A stretch of DNA of 16,463 bases from Cellvibrionales bacterium UBA4495 (GCA_002388905.1 DGNJ01000116.1:45899-62361), one strand, 5' to 3'; shown: positions 7,546 to 15,968, counted from the stretch's first letter. A program made the numbers and translations. The notes: a model not told the origin generated them from the sequence alone.

Positions 7546-7575
7546 TTGATGGCATCCTCCCGTATGTCGTATCGT
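7546..7575 (+). promoter_or_regulatory. possible promoter of the universal stress gene
   Basis: TTGATG (7546-7551) and TATCGT (7570-7575) with an 18-base spacer lie 33 bases before the start codon. The match is moderate. The same short gap must also hold a promoter for the leftward gene at 7491, for which I see no clear pair. Confidence 0.3.
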
Positions 7576-7608
7576 TAGTGCAGACCGACAATAATGGAGT
7601 AATCAACA

Positions 7609-8046
7609 ATGTCTTTCTACCGACACATCCTTCTCGGCCTGGATCTCTCCCCGGAGTCCGGCCAGGTAGTGGAACATGTCAAGGCGCTTTTTGACAAAAA
7701 AGATACCCGTGTGAGTCTTGTCCATGTTCAGGAGCCCATGTCGTTCGCCTACGGCGGCGACATCCCCATGGACCTCAGCGACCTGCAGACTCAACTGGAG
7801 GAACAGGCCACCAAGCGGCTTAATGAAATCTCCGATCAACTGAGTGGCTTCCAGGTGGACAAGCATGTGATCATCGGGCAGCCGGCCAACGAAATGCACC
7901 GGTTCGCCCGTGAGAACGACGTCGACCTCATCGTCGTGGGCAGCCACGGCCGCCATGGCCTGGCGCTGATTTTCGGCTCCACCGCCAACGGCGTACTGCA
8001 CGGCGCCACCTGCGATGTGCTCGCGGTGCGCATCCGGGAGGATTGA
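7609..8046 (+). CDS. universal stress protein, UspA family
   Basis: A 145-residue single-domain Usp fold protein, cytoplasmic, of the nucleotide-binding alpha/beta type. It starts MSFYRHILLGLDLS, with D11 at the position that contacts the nucleotide in ATP-binding members. VSLVHVQEP forms the second strand. The C-terminal loop reads VVGSHGRHGLALIFGSTAN (G111, G114, G123). The usual ATP-binding pattern is G-x2-G-x9-G(S/T); here the second spacer is eight residues, one short, so ATP binding is likely but not assured. The start has GGAG (7595-7598) ten bases upstream. A GC-rich hairpin follows the stop, so it is probably a single-gene unit. Family members help survival under starvation or stress; the specific role is unknown. 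Confidence 0.93.
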   Translation: MSFYRHILLGLDLSPESGQVVEHVKALFDKKDTRVSLVHVQEPMSFAYGGDIPMDLSDLQTQLEEQATKRLNEISDQLSGFQVDKHVIIGQPANEMHRFARENDVDLIVVGSHGRHGLALIFGSTANGVLHGATCDVLAVRIRED

Positions 8047-8054
8047 TTCAACCC

Positions 8055-8073
8055 GCCGGGTCCGGGGCCCGGC
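8055..8073 (+). terminator. GC-rich hairpin after the universal stress gene
   Basis: A 6-bp perfect stem GCCGGG/CCCGGC with a 7-base loop lies 9 bases after the stop codon. There is no T-run, so it is at best a weak or factor-dependent terminator, or a transcript-stabilising 3' end. Confidence 0.3.
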
Positions 8074-8116
8074 AAGACGATAGGCGGTACTATCCTGTAC
8101 CGAGGCAAAGTCGAAG

Positions 8117-10081
8117 ATGTCCGGTCGGTTTAATGCACTGCTGATCACGGCCCTGGCGGGGCTCCTGCTACCCTGGCACGCGGCTTGCTATGCAGCGAAT
8201 TTCGCCGACAGACCCGGTCTCGAAGAGCAGCGCGAGCGCTATCAACGGGCCACGCAGGCACTGGCCAGGGGGCGAGACAGGGAATTCAGGGCCCTGAAAA
8301 CCGGCCTCACCGAGTATCCCCTTTATCCCTACCTCATCTATGCCGAACTGTCCGCCGACCTGGGCCATGCCCGGGCCGACGATATCCGGGATTTCCTGAC
8401 CAACCATGCCGACACGCCGCTGGCCGGGCGCCTGCGCCATCGCTGGCTCGAGCACCTTCGCCGGGGCGACCGATGGCGGCAATTCCTGGCATTCTACGAT
8501 CCCGCGATCACCTCCACGGAACTGGCGTGCTATTTCCAGCGGGCCCGCTATCGGGCCGGGCAAAGGGACGAGGCGATGGCCGCCGCCCTGGAACTTTGGG
8601 AGGTGGGAAAATCCCAGCCCCGGGCCTGCGACCCCCTGTTCGAGGTGCTGATCGATGGCGGCCATATCACCGAGGCGGTGGCCTGGCGTCGTTATACCCT
8701 GGCGGTACTCAATCACCAGTATCAACTGGCCGGTTATATCGAACGCTTCCTGACGTCGCCCCGGTATCGGCAACTGGCCCGGAATTTTCTGGCGGTGGAT
8801 CGCAACTCACGGGTGGTGGGCAACTACGATCTTTTCGACGAGCCCTCCCCGGAGATACTGTCGGTGATCGTCCACGGTCTCCGCCACCTGGCGCGCACCG
8901 ACGCCCTCGAAGCTATGAAACACTGGCATCGCTACCGGCAAACCCGCAACTTCGACGCCGGCGACCGAACCCAGGTCATTACTGCCATCGTCAAGGGCCT
9001 GTATCGCCAGGAAGAAACCTCGACCGCGGATACCTACCTGCGCGAAACGCTCGCGCAGGTACCGGAGTCCTTGCTGGAATGGCGCCTGGAAAAAATCGTC
9101 TCCGAGGGCCAGTGGCACCAGTTTCCGGCCTGGTACTCGCTTCTTTCGGAGGAAACCCGTCAGGAGGAACGGTGGCGCTACTGGCTGGCAAGATCCCTGG
9201 TGCTCGAATCGCCCGGAAACAATGAGCAGCGGGCTCGACTGATCTTCGAGGAACTGGCGGGCGAACGCAGCTATTACGGATTCCTCGCCAGCGAATGGCT
9301 GGGCCGGGCGCCCGGCATGGAAAACCACCCCATGCCGGTCAGCGCCAAGGAACTGGGCGCCCTGGCCTCGACCCCTGCGTTCCGGCGCATCCGGGAACTG
9401 ATTTTTCAGGACGACCGAACCTCGGCCCGGCGGGAGTGGTACAGCGCATTACATTCAGCACCCGAAGGCATCTGGGTGGTCGCCGCCCACCTTGCCGAGC
9501 GCTGGCAGTGGCACAACCAGGCCATCATGAGCATGATCAGGGCCAGCTACTGGAACGATATCGGTATCCGCTTTCCCCGGCCCTACCCCGAGATTTTTGC
9601 CACCAACGCCCGGGATCGCGAAATCCCCCTGCCCCTGCTTTATGCCCTGTCGCGGCAGGAGAGCGCATTTTCGCCGACTGTCGTATCGCCGGCCGGAGCC
9701 AGGGGGCTCATGCAGCTCATGCCCGCCACGGCAAGGCAGGTCGCCCGGGAAAACGGCATCGCCTACCGTCATAGCGGAGACCTCAGCGACCCGGCATTGA
9801 ACGTTCGCCTCGGTGCCGCCTATTACCGGCAAATGCTCGACCGTTTCGGGGGCAACCGCATCCTGGCCACAGCCGCCTACAACGCCGGCCCCCATCGCGT
9901 CGATCGGTGGTTGCGGGAAACCGGCGGTGCCCTGCCCTTTGACGCCTGGATCGAGGCGATCCCCTTTGGCGAAACCCGACGTTATGTGCAAAATGTCCTG
10001 GCTTTCTCGGTGATCTATGGCTACCACCTGAACCAGAAAACCGCCATGCTCAGCGATATGGAGAAAAAAGCCAGACTGTGA
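8117..10081 (+). CDS. slt: soluble lytic murein transglycosylase (Slt70-like)
   Basis: Periplasmic enzyme that cleaves the MurNAc-GlcNAc bond of peptidoglycan to give 1,6-anhydro ends, which feed the recycling pathway that includes NagZ. The 654-residue protein has an N-terminal signal peptide (hydrophobic residues 7-19, likely cleavage around 24-27 near CYA-A). A long helical superhelix domain (about 30-480) follows, then the SLT catalytic domain. Catalytic glutamate is E515 in ALSRQESAFS. The motifs GARGLMQLMPATA (527-539), AAYNAGPHRV (586-595) and IPFGETRRYVQNVL (615-628) are all present. The signal peptide has only one positive residue and lacks a lipobox despite C24. The ATG at 8117 has GAGG about 11 bases upstream. 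Its last bases overlap tatD by 4, implying joint translation. Confidence 0.95.
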   Translation: MSGRFNALLITALAGLLLPWHAACYAANFADRPGLEEQRERYQRATQALARGRDREFRALKTGLTEYPLYPYLIYAELSADLGHARADDIRDFLTNHADTPLAGRLRHRWLEHLRRGDRWRQFLAFYDPAITSTELACYFQRARYRAGQRDEAMAAALELWEVGKSQPRACDPLFEVLIDGGHITEAVAWRRYTLAVLNHQYQLAGYIERFLTSPRYRQLARNFLAVDRNSRVVGNYDLFDEPSPEILSVIVHGLRHLARTDALEAMKHWHRYRQTRNFDAGDRTQVITAIVKGLYRQEETSTADTYLRETLAQVPESLLEWRLEKIVSEGQWHQFPAWYSLLSEETRQEERWRYWLARSLVLESPGNNEQRARLIFEELAGERSYYGFLASEWLGRAPGMENHPMPVSAKELGALASTPAFRRIRELIFQDDRTSARREWYSALHSAPEGIWVVAAHLAERWQWHNQAIMSMIRASYWNDIGIRFPRPYPEIFATNARDREIPLPLLYALSRQESAFSPTVVSPAGARGLMQLMPATARQVARENGIAYRHSGDLSDPALNVRLGAAYYRQMLDRFGGNRILATAAYNAGPHRVDRWLRETGGALPFDAWIEAIPFGETRRYVQNVLAFSVIYGYHLNQKTAMLSDMEKKARL

Positions 10082-10902
10082 GCCAGGACGATAACCCGAC
10101 GGATTTAGTGGACATCGGTGTCAACCTCACCAGCCACCGCTTCGACCGTGATCGGAGCGACGTGCTGGCACGCGCCAGGGAGGCCGGCATCGGCCACTGC
10201 GTTATTATCGGTACGACCCTGGACGGTAGCCGGGAAGCAGCGTCGATGTGCAGGGAGTACGCGGGTGAATTCCCGGGCATGCTTTCGGCCACCGCCGGCA
10301 TCCACCCCCATAACGCCTCGACATACAATCCCGGCATCGGCACCGAATTGCGTGCCCTGATCGCCGAAACAAAAGCCGTGGCGGTTGGCGAAACAGGACT
10401 GGATTTCAATCGCGATTTCTCACCCCGGGAAGCTCAGCAGCGTGCGTTTGAAGCGCAACTGGCGCTCGCCGCCGAACTGGAAATGCCGTTATTGCTCCAC
10501 GAAAGGGACGCCCATCAGCGGCAGATTGAAATCCTCAGGGAGTACCGCGACCAGCTGCCCGGGGCCGTGATCCACTGTTTTACCGGAGACAGACGCAGTC
10601 TCTACAACTATCTGGACCTGGATCTCTACGTCGGTGTCACCGGCTGGTTGTGCGACGAGCGCCGCGGCGGCGAGCTGCGGGAAGCGGTAGCGGACATCCC
10701 CCCGGACCGGCTTCTGGTTGAGACGGATGCACCCTACCTCCTGCCCAGAACCCTGACACCCCGACCCGCGGACCGTCGCAATGAACCGGCGTTCCTCGGC
10801 GAGGTGCTGAATGCCCTGGTGCGTTATACAGGACGCTCCCGCGACGCCATCGCCCGTGCCACCGCCGAAAACGCCAGGCGCCTTTTCAAAATCGGCGCCT
10901 GA
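10078..10902 (+). CDS. tatD: TatD-family metal-dependent DNase
   Basis: A TIM-barrel amidohydrolase-like nuclease; E. coli TatD is a 3'-5' exonuclease active on single-stranded DNA and RNA. The 274-residue protein matches the true TatD subgroup: DIGVNLTSHRF near the N-terminus in place of the HxH motif, GIHPHN (74-79), GETGLDFNR with E105, LLHERDAH with H141, VIHCFTG with H166, VTGWLCDERRG (187-197) and ETDAPYLLPR with D217. The ending RRNEPAFL is typical. Start is GTG at 10078, sharing GTGA with the slt stop, so translation is probably coupled. It is not next to tatABC genes; TatD is not needed for Tat export in E. coli, so the name should not be read as a transport role. The gene converges with the glutaredoxin-like gene after 15 bases. 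Confidence 0.95.
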   Translation: MSQDDNPTDLVDIGVNLTSHRFDRDRSDVLARAREAGIGHCVIIGTTLDGSREAASMCREYAGEFPGMLSATAGIHPHNASTYNPGIGTELRALIAETKAVAVGETGLDFNRDFSPREAQQRAFEAQLALAAELEMPLLLHERDAHQRQIEILREYRDQLPGAVIHCFTGDRRSLYNYLDLDLYVGVTGWLCDERRGGELREAVADIPPDRLLVETDAPYLLPRTLTPRPADRRNEPAFLGEVLNALVRYTGRSRDAIARATAENARRLFKIGA

Positions 10903-10917
10903 CGCCCGTACCGGAGA

Positions 10918-11154
10918 TCAATTGCAGGCAATAAGCCCGCGCACCTGACCCGGAGAAAATGGCCAGCCCTTCTCGCCACCGGCACCGGCGATCACCGGAA
11001 TTCTCAGCCCGTAACGCTCCCTGAGCCGGTCGGAATCGGCAATGGAGACTTCGCGGAGCTGCCAGTCCGGAGGCAACACCTCCATGACGACGCGTCGGGC
11101 GTCGTCACAAAGATGACAACCGGGACCGGTATAAAGCGTCAGGGTCTTATCCAT
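10918..11154 (-). CDS. glutaredoxin-like protein, DUF836 family
   Basis: A 78-residue thioredoxin-fold protein with the N-terminal TLYTGPGCHLCDDAR, giving a CxxC active site C13-C16 (CHLC). A later cis-proline motif RIPVI has P53. This combination (CHLC, short length, W-rich end) is the DUF836 glutaredoxin-like family, whose substrates are not defined. It is cytoplasmic, with no signal sequence. The ATG at 11154 has GGAG five bases upstream. It is preceded on the same strand by a gene for an exported protein with two cysteines, but a strong hairpin lies between them, so they may be separate transcripts. A third cysteine, C77, sits just before the C-terminal residue. Confidence 0.88.
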   Translation of the reverse strand: MDKTLTLYTGPGCHLCDDARRVVMEVLPPDWQLREVSIADSDRLRERYGLRIPVIAGAGGEKGWPFSPGQVRGLIACN

Positions 11155-11229
11155 GGCTTCTCCGGGACATCAGGGTTTCTTCAGGGGATATGGGAGGATC
11201 TGGCGCCCAGGGCGGGACAGAACGATACG

Positions 11230-11252
11230 GAGGGCGCCCGGCCGGCGCCCTC
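11230..11252 (-). terminator. perfect 9-bp hairpin after the exported Cys protein gene
   Basis: GAGGGCGCC and GGCGCCCTC flank a 5-base loop, a perfect and very GC-rich stem 14 bases after the minus-strand stop. No proper T-run follows on either strand. It probably marks the 3' end of the upstream minus-strand transcript or attenuates read-through into the glutaredoxin-like gene. Confidence 0.45.
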
Positions 11253-11266
11253 GCGGAAGCAGCCGT

Positions 11267-11638
11267 TTATTGCTCGGGCTGGGGGTTGGCTTTCTTGTAT
11301 TCGGCCACCTGGTCGTTGAATTTGTCGCCGATGCCGTTGCGCTCGTCGAGGACTTTCTTGTTTTTCTGCATCCATTTCACCTTGTCCTCGTCGCTTTTTT
11401 CCTTGAAGGCCTCGGTCTTGACTTGGCCTTCCCGGCAATCGAGGTAGGCATCCGCTTCCTTGATATAACCCTTGACCTCTTCGCTGTTGGCCACCATCTC
11501 GTCCATGGTCGCCTCGGAGCCATCGACAATAGCGGGCTCGGCGGGCGGCTCGCCGCAGTCCCCGGCCAGCGCCGTCGAACCCGCAAGGCCCAGAATCACG
11601 GTCATGGCCGCCGTACGAAACATCGCTTGGTAATCCAT
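11267..11638 (-). CDS. small exported protein of unknown function with two cysteines
   Basis: A 123-residue protein with a clear signal peptide (hydrophobic residues 11-22, cleavage after ALA at 25, leaving mature GDCGEPP). The mature part is hydrophilic and helical, rich in Lys, Glu and Asp, with only two cysteines (C28 and C68), which could form a disulfide in the periplasm. Motifs visible are PAIVDGSEATMDEM and IKEADAYLDC; I do not recognise a named domain. The ATG at 11638 has an excellent AGGAGG six bases upstream, so the longer frame from 11683 is rejected. A TACAAT at 11663-11658 may be its -10 element, without a good -35. Divergent from the metallopeptidase gene. Function unknown; a small periplasmic stress or binding protein is only a guess. 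Confidence 0.8.
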   Translation of the reverse strand: MDYQAMFRTAAMTVILGLAGSTALAGDCGEPPAEPAIVDGSEATMDEMVANSEEVKGYIKEADAYLDCREGQVKTEAFKEKSDEDKVKWMQKNKKVLDERNGIGDKFNDQVAEYKKANPQPEQ

Positions 11639-11822
11639 CGTTACCCTCCTGTTGCAGATTGTATTTGAACAGGGAAAGACCACTACGCGGATCAGAAGTT
11701 CCCCGAATTCAGTGGCTCAGCTTGCCATGTTATCGGACTCGAGGCAATCAAGCCCCGGGCCAAAAGCCCTGACAGATGCATTACAATGGCGCCAACACTT
11801 GCCAATCAACAGCGGAGACGCA

Positions 11823-14744
11823 ATGAGTCACCCCACCGCACACCCGGCCTTCGAGCACCTGCGCAGTCAGCGTATCGAATCCCTGGATATCCTGGTCGAG
11901 GAATACCGCCACCGGAAAACACAGGCGCAGCATATCCATATCGCCGCGGACAATCCCGAGAATGTCTTTATGGTGGCATTCCGGACCATGCCCGAGGACT
12001 CCACGGGCGTCGCCCACATCCTCGAGCACACCACCCTGTGCGGCAGCGAGAAATACCAGGTGCGGGACCCGTTTTTCATGATGATCCGGCGCTCCCTGAA
12101 TACTTTCATGAATGCCATGACCAGCTCCGACTGGACCGCCTACCCCTTTGCCAGCCAGAACCGAAAGGACTACTTCAACCTGCTCGATGTTTATCTGGAC
12201 GCGGTTTTCTTCTCCAGCCTCGACCCCCTGGACTTCGCCCAGGAGGGGCATCGACTCGAGTTCGCCGAGCCGGATAACCCGGAATCGGAGCTGACGTTCA
12301 AGGGTGTCGTATTCAACGAGATGAAAGGGGCCATGAGTTCCGTGCCGGCCACCCTGAACCAGACTCTCAACAAATACCTTTACCCCACCACCACGTATCA
12401 CCACAACAGCGGCGGCGATCCGGCCTGCATCCCGGACCTCACCTATAAGCAGTTGCTGGATTTCTATCAAACCCACTACCACCCCAGCAACGCCATATTC
12501 ATGACGTTTGGCGACTTGCCCGCCGCCGTGCTACAGGAAAAGTTCGAGGATAGGGCTCTCGCCCGCTTCGACAGGCTCGACGAGCATATCGCCGTGGAGG
12601 ACGAGAAACGCTACCTGGCGCCGGTCCGTGTGGAAGAGGCGTATGCCTTCGATGAGGAGGGAAGCCCGGACGGTAAAACCCATATCGTCCTGGGCTGGCT
12701 ACTGGGCCAAAGCATCGACCTGATGGCCGCCATGGAAGCCCATCTTCTGTGCAGTGTCCTGCTCGACAACAGCGCCTCCCCCCTGCTCCGGGCACTGGAG
12801 ACTACCGATCTGGGTACCGCACCCTCGCCCCTGTGCGGCCTCGACGATTCGGAAAAGGAACTCTCTTTCTGCTGCGGTATCGAGGGCAGCGACCCGGACA
12901 AGGCCGCCGCCCTGGAAGCCGAGGTACTCGAGGTTCTCGAGACGGTAGCGGAACGGGGCATTCCCCGCCAGCAGGTGGAGGCCAGCCTTCACCAACTGGA
13001 ACTGTCGCAGCGGGAAATCACCGGCGATCATTACCCCTACGGCCTGCAGCTGGTGATGACCGCCCTCACCGGCACCGTCCACCGTGGCGATCCCGTCGCG
13101 CAACTGGACCTGGACCCGGTCCTGGCCCGCCTTCGGGAAAATATCGCCGACGATGGCTACATCAAACGCCTGACCAGGGAACTGCTGCTCGACAACCAGC
13201 ACCGGGTAAGGCTGACAATGCGGCCGGAACCGGAACTTTCCGCGCGCCGGCTGCGGGCCGAGATGGACCGTCTCGCCGCCACCAGAGCCAGGCTGACAGA
13301 TTCGGAGAAACAGGACATCGTGGCCAGGGCACAGGCGCTGAATGCCCGCCAGGAGCAGAAGGACGACGACAGCATCCTGCCCAAGGTGGGTCTGGCGGAC
13401 ATCCCCCGGGAGATGGACTATACGCCCGCCCATGGCCACACGAACGCGCCCCTGCCGCTGACCACTTACAGTGCCGGCACCAATGGCCTGGTCTATCAAC
13501 AGGTGATTATCGACCTGCCCGCCCTGACCGACAGGCAACTCGATTTGTTACCGCTGTACACCAATATCGTCACCGAACTCGGCGTCGGGGAACAGGACTA
13601 CCTGGAAACCCAGCTACGCCAGGCCCGGGTATGCGGAGCCCTGCACGCCTTTGCCCACGCCCGGGGAGCCCCTGAAAACATCTCCGCCCTCAAGGGCCAC
13701 CTGGTGCTCTCGGCCAAGGGCCTCGCCCGCAATCAGGGCGAACTCACGGACCTGATGGCGGAAACCCTGGCCGACGTGCGCTTCGACGAACTGGACCGGC
13801 TGCGGGACCTGGTGGCACAACTGCGCGGCCGTCGGGAAATGAGCATTACCGGCAGCGGCCACGCCCTGGCCATGGCCGCCGCGGCCAGCGGCATAGGGCC
13901 GGGAGCGGCCCTTGCCCACCGCTGGGGCGGACTCGCCGGTATCGGCACCATCAAATCCATCGATCGCGGCCTCGCCGCCCGAGAGGATATCGCCGCGCTG
14001 GCGGAAGAACTCGCCGGCATCCACCGCCTGATCGATGCCGCGCCACGCCAGTACCTGACGGTGGCGGAAGAGGACAAACTGGACGAATTTACGGATACGC
14101 TGGCAAGCCGGTTCGGGCCGGTATCCGGGGAGGATTTCCGGCCTTTCAGTCCCGGTGACCACAGCCACCGGGTCGCCGCGGTATGGAAAACCAGCACCCA
14201 GGTGAACTTCTGTGCCAGGGCCTACGCCACGGTGCCCGGCGGCCACCCGGACGCGGCACCCCTGGCGGTGTTGGGCGGATTCCTGCGAAACGGCTTCCTG
14301 CATACGGCCATCCGCGAAAAGGGTGGCGCCTACGGTGGTGGCGCCAGCCAGGACAATCATAACGGCGCATTCCGTTTCTTTTCCTATCGCGACCCCCGCA
14401 ATGCCGACACCCTCGGGGATTTCGACAAGTCGCTGACATGGCTCGAAGCGCAGCAGGGCTGCGCCCAGCAGGTGGAAGAAGCCATCCTGGGTGTGATCTC
14501 CGCCATCGACAGGCCCAACTCCCCCGCCGGAGAGGCCAAGCAGACCTTCCACGCCGAACTTTACGGGAATACCCGGGAGAAGCGCGAGCGCTTCCGCAGC
14601 CGGGTGCTGCAGGTAACCCTCGAGGACCTGAAACGGGTTGCGGGCACCTACCTGCGCCCGGAACTGGCCCATACGGCGGTGATCACCCATCCAGACCGGG
14701 TGGCGGAGCTGGATGGCCTGGGTCTTGAGGCGCATACGCTTTAG
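11823..14744 (+). CDS. M16C zinc metallopeptidase, presequence-protease-like
   Basis: A 973-residue insulinase-superfamily protease of the M16C type (PreP/Cym1-like), built as two halves joined by a hinge that close around short peptides. The inverted zinc motif HILEH (H65, E68, H69) is followed by the third ligand in VVFNEMKG (E166). The distal part holds REKGGAYGGG at about 830-840, the conserved C-terminal-half motif. Length matches the family. No signal peptide is seen, so it probably degrades peptides in the cytoplasm. The open frame extends to 11652, but I choose the ATG at 11823 because GGAG lies five bases upstream and the 57 extra residues do not look like the family. It heads a run of plus-strand genes (thioesterase, cmoA, cytochrome b561). 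A TACAAT at 11782-11787 may belong to its promoter. Confidence 0.93.
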   Translation: MSHPTAHPAFEHLRSQRIESLDILVEEYRHRKTQAQHIHIAADNPENVFMVAFRTMPEDSTGVAHILEHTTLCGSEKYQVRDPFFMMIRRSLNTFMNAMTSSDWTAYPFASQNRKDYFNLLDVYLDAVFFSSLDPLDFAQEGHRLEFAEPDNPESELTFKGVVFNEMKGAMSSVPATLNQTLNKYLYPTTTYHHNSGGDPACIPDLTYKQLLDFYQTHYHPSNAIFMTFGDLPAAVLQEKFEDRALARFDRLDEHIAVEDEKRYLAPVRVEEAYAFDEEGSPDGKTHIVLGWLLGQSIDLMAAMEAHLLCSVLLDNSASPLLRALETTDLGTAPSPLCGLDDSEKELSFCCGIEGSDPDKAAALEAEVLEVLETVAERGIPRQQVEASLHQLELSQREITGDHYPYGLQLVMTALTGTVHRGDPVAQLDLDPVLARLRENIADDGYIKRLTRELLLDNQHRVRLTMRPEPELSARRLRAEMDRLAATRARLTDSEKQDIVARAQALNARQEQKDDDSILPKVGLADIPREMDYTPAHGHTNAPLPLTTYSAGTNGLVYQQVIIDLPALTDRQLDLLPLYTNIVTELGVGEQDYLETQLRQARVCGALHAFAHARGAPENISALKGHLVLSAKGLARNQGELTDLMAETLADVRFDELDRLRDLVAQLRGRREMSITGSGHALAMAAAASGIGPGAALAHRWGGLAGIGTIKSIDRGLAAREDIAALAEELAGIHRLIDAAPRQYLTVAEEDKLDEFTDTLASRFGPVSGEDFRPFSPGDHSHRVAAVWKTSTQVNFCARAYATVPGGHPDAAPLAVLGGFLRNGFLHTAIREKGGAYGGGASQDNHNGAFRFFSYRDPRNADTLGDFDKSLTWLEAQQGCAQQVEEAILGVISAIDRPNSPAGEAKQTFHAELYGNTREKRERFRSRVLQVTLEDLKRVAGTYLRPELAHTAVITHPDRVAELDGLGLEAHTL

Positions 14745-14755
14745 AACCCGTGGCC

Positions 14756-15169
14756 ATGGAAGAGATGACAATCAGGCCCCGGTTCTCCGAGACCGACGCC
14801 CTGGGCCATATCAGCAACACCACACTGCCCGTCTGGTTCGAGGCGGCCCGCACCTGCATTTTTGAGCGGGTCCACCCCGCTCTCACCTTCGACGACTGGC
14901 CATTGATCGTGGCGCGCTTCGAGGTGGATCTGAAAAGCCAGTTATTCGTCGGCAGCGATGTCACCGTCCGCACGGGTGTTGAGAAAATCGGCAACCGCTC
15001 CCTGACCGTGTACCAGGAAGCCTGGCAGAAGGGCGTGCTCGCTGCCCGGGGACGCACCGTGTTCGTCTATTTCGACTACGGGGAACAACGCTCCCGCCGC
15101 ATTCCCGACGCGGTTCGCGAGCGACTCTCAGACCTGCTGGTAAAGCCGGGCCAGGGGGAATCGACATGA
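14756..15169 (+). CDS. acyl-CoA thioesterase, hotdog fold (4HBT/YbgC-FadM type)
   Basis: A 137-residue single hotdog-domain protein that should hydrolyse an acyl thioester. The active-site loop SETDALGHISNTTLPVWFEAAR carries the aspartate D14 used by 4-hydroxybenzoyl-CoA thioesterase relatives. The central DWPLIVARFEVDLKSQL strand and the later RTVFVYFDY strand fit the fold. The substrate cannot be read from the sequence. The start is unclear: GTG at 14750, ATG at 14756 and ATG at 14765 are in frame and none has a well-spaced ribosome site, so translation probably depends on the preceding gene, whose stop is 11 bases away. I use 14756. Its TGA overlaps the cmoA start by 4 bases (ATGA). Confidence 0.9.
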   Translation: MEEMTIRPRFSETDALGHISNTTLPVWFEAARTCIFERVHPALTFDDWPLIVARFEVDLKSQLFVGSDVTVRTGVEKIGNRSLTVYQEAWQKGVLAARGRTVFVYFDYGEQRSRRIPDAVRERLSDLLVKPGQGEST

Positions 15170-15921
15170 CCGGTCACTCAAAAGACAGCCTCTACGCCAC
15201 GCCCAAGCTCAGCATTCCCGGCTTTCGCTTCGACCGGGACGTGGTGGATGTTTTCCCCGATATGATCAGGCGCTCCGTGCCCGGCTACGAAACCATAGTG
15301 GCAATGACCGGCACCCTCGCCGAGCGTTATGCGCAACCGGGCAGCCGCCTTTACGACCTGGGCTGTTCCCTGGGCGCCTCGACCCTGGCTATTCGCGGCG
15401 GTGTTCACCGGCAGGGCTGCACCCTGGTGGCGGTGGACAACGCCCCCGACATGATCGAGCGCTGCCGGCAAATCCTCGACATGGACGCCGAAAAACATAC
15501 ACCGCCGGTCGATACACGGTTGATCTGCGCAAATATCGAGGATGTGCGTATTGACGACGCCTCACTGGTGGTGCTCAACTTCACCCTGCAATTTATTCCC
15601 CCGGGTCGGCGCCAGGCGCTGCTTAGCGGGATTTATCAGGGGCTGAGACCCGGTGGAATCCTGGTCCTTTCGGAAAAAGTGGTATTCGAGGATAGCGATC
15701 ACAACGAGCTGATGATCGACCTGCACCACAGTTTCAAGCGCGCCAATGGTTACAGTGACCTGGAAATCAGCCAGAAACGTACGGCCCTGGAGAGGGTACT
15801 GATTCCGGAGACCCTAAACGCTCACCGACAGCGCCTCAGAGACATTGGATTCGGCAGCGTCGACGTGTGGTTCCAGTGCTTTAATTTCGCCTCGCTGATC
15901 GCCATCAAGGATCGCCAGTGA
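15166..15921 (+). CDS. cmoA: carboxy-S-adenosyl-L-methionine synthase CmoA
   Basis: Makes carboxy-SAM from SAM and prephenate; CmoB then uses it to convert 5-hydroxyuridine to 5-oxyacetyluridine at tRNA wobble position 34. The 251-residue protein is close to E. coli length. It shows the N-terminal FRFDRDVVDVFPDMI, the SAM-binding glycine loop YDLGCSLGASTLAI (63-76), the acidic residue of VAVDNAPDMI (D91), FTLQFIPP (139-146) and GYSDLEISQKRTALE, where R205 corresponds to the arginine that binds the extra carboxylate. The start ATG overlaps the thioesterase stop by 4 bases and has a purine-rich AGGGGGAA site upstream. Unusually, the next gene is a cytochrome b561, not cmoB, which often follows cmoA. 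Confidence 0.96.
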   Translation: MTGHSKDSLYATPKLSIPGFRFDRDVVDVFPDMIRRSVPGYETIVAMTGTLAERYAQPGSRLYDLGCSLGASTLAIRGGVHRQGCTLVAVDNAPDMIERCRQILDMDAEKHTPPVDTRLICANIEDVRIDDASLVVLNFTLQFIPPGRRQALLSGIYQGLRPGGILVLSEKVVFEDSDHNELMIDLHHSFKRANGYSDLEISQKRTALERVLIPETLNAHRQRLRDIGFGSVDVWFQCFNFASLIAIKDRQ

Positions 15922-15968
15922 TCAGACCACCGATAGCGCTTTAATCCCATGAAAAACGGAGAACAATG

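Noticed and set aside
11652..11822. N-terminal extension of the M16C protease to 11652
   Set aside because: The 57 extra residues are unlike the family. The ATG at 11823 has a well-spaced GGAG, and the extension would overlap the divergent gene's control region.
13614..14771. A 385-codon minus-strand open frame within the M16C protease gene
   Set aside because: Fully antisense to a well-supported gene, with low-complexity translation and no ribosome site that stands out.
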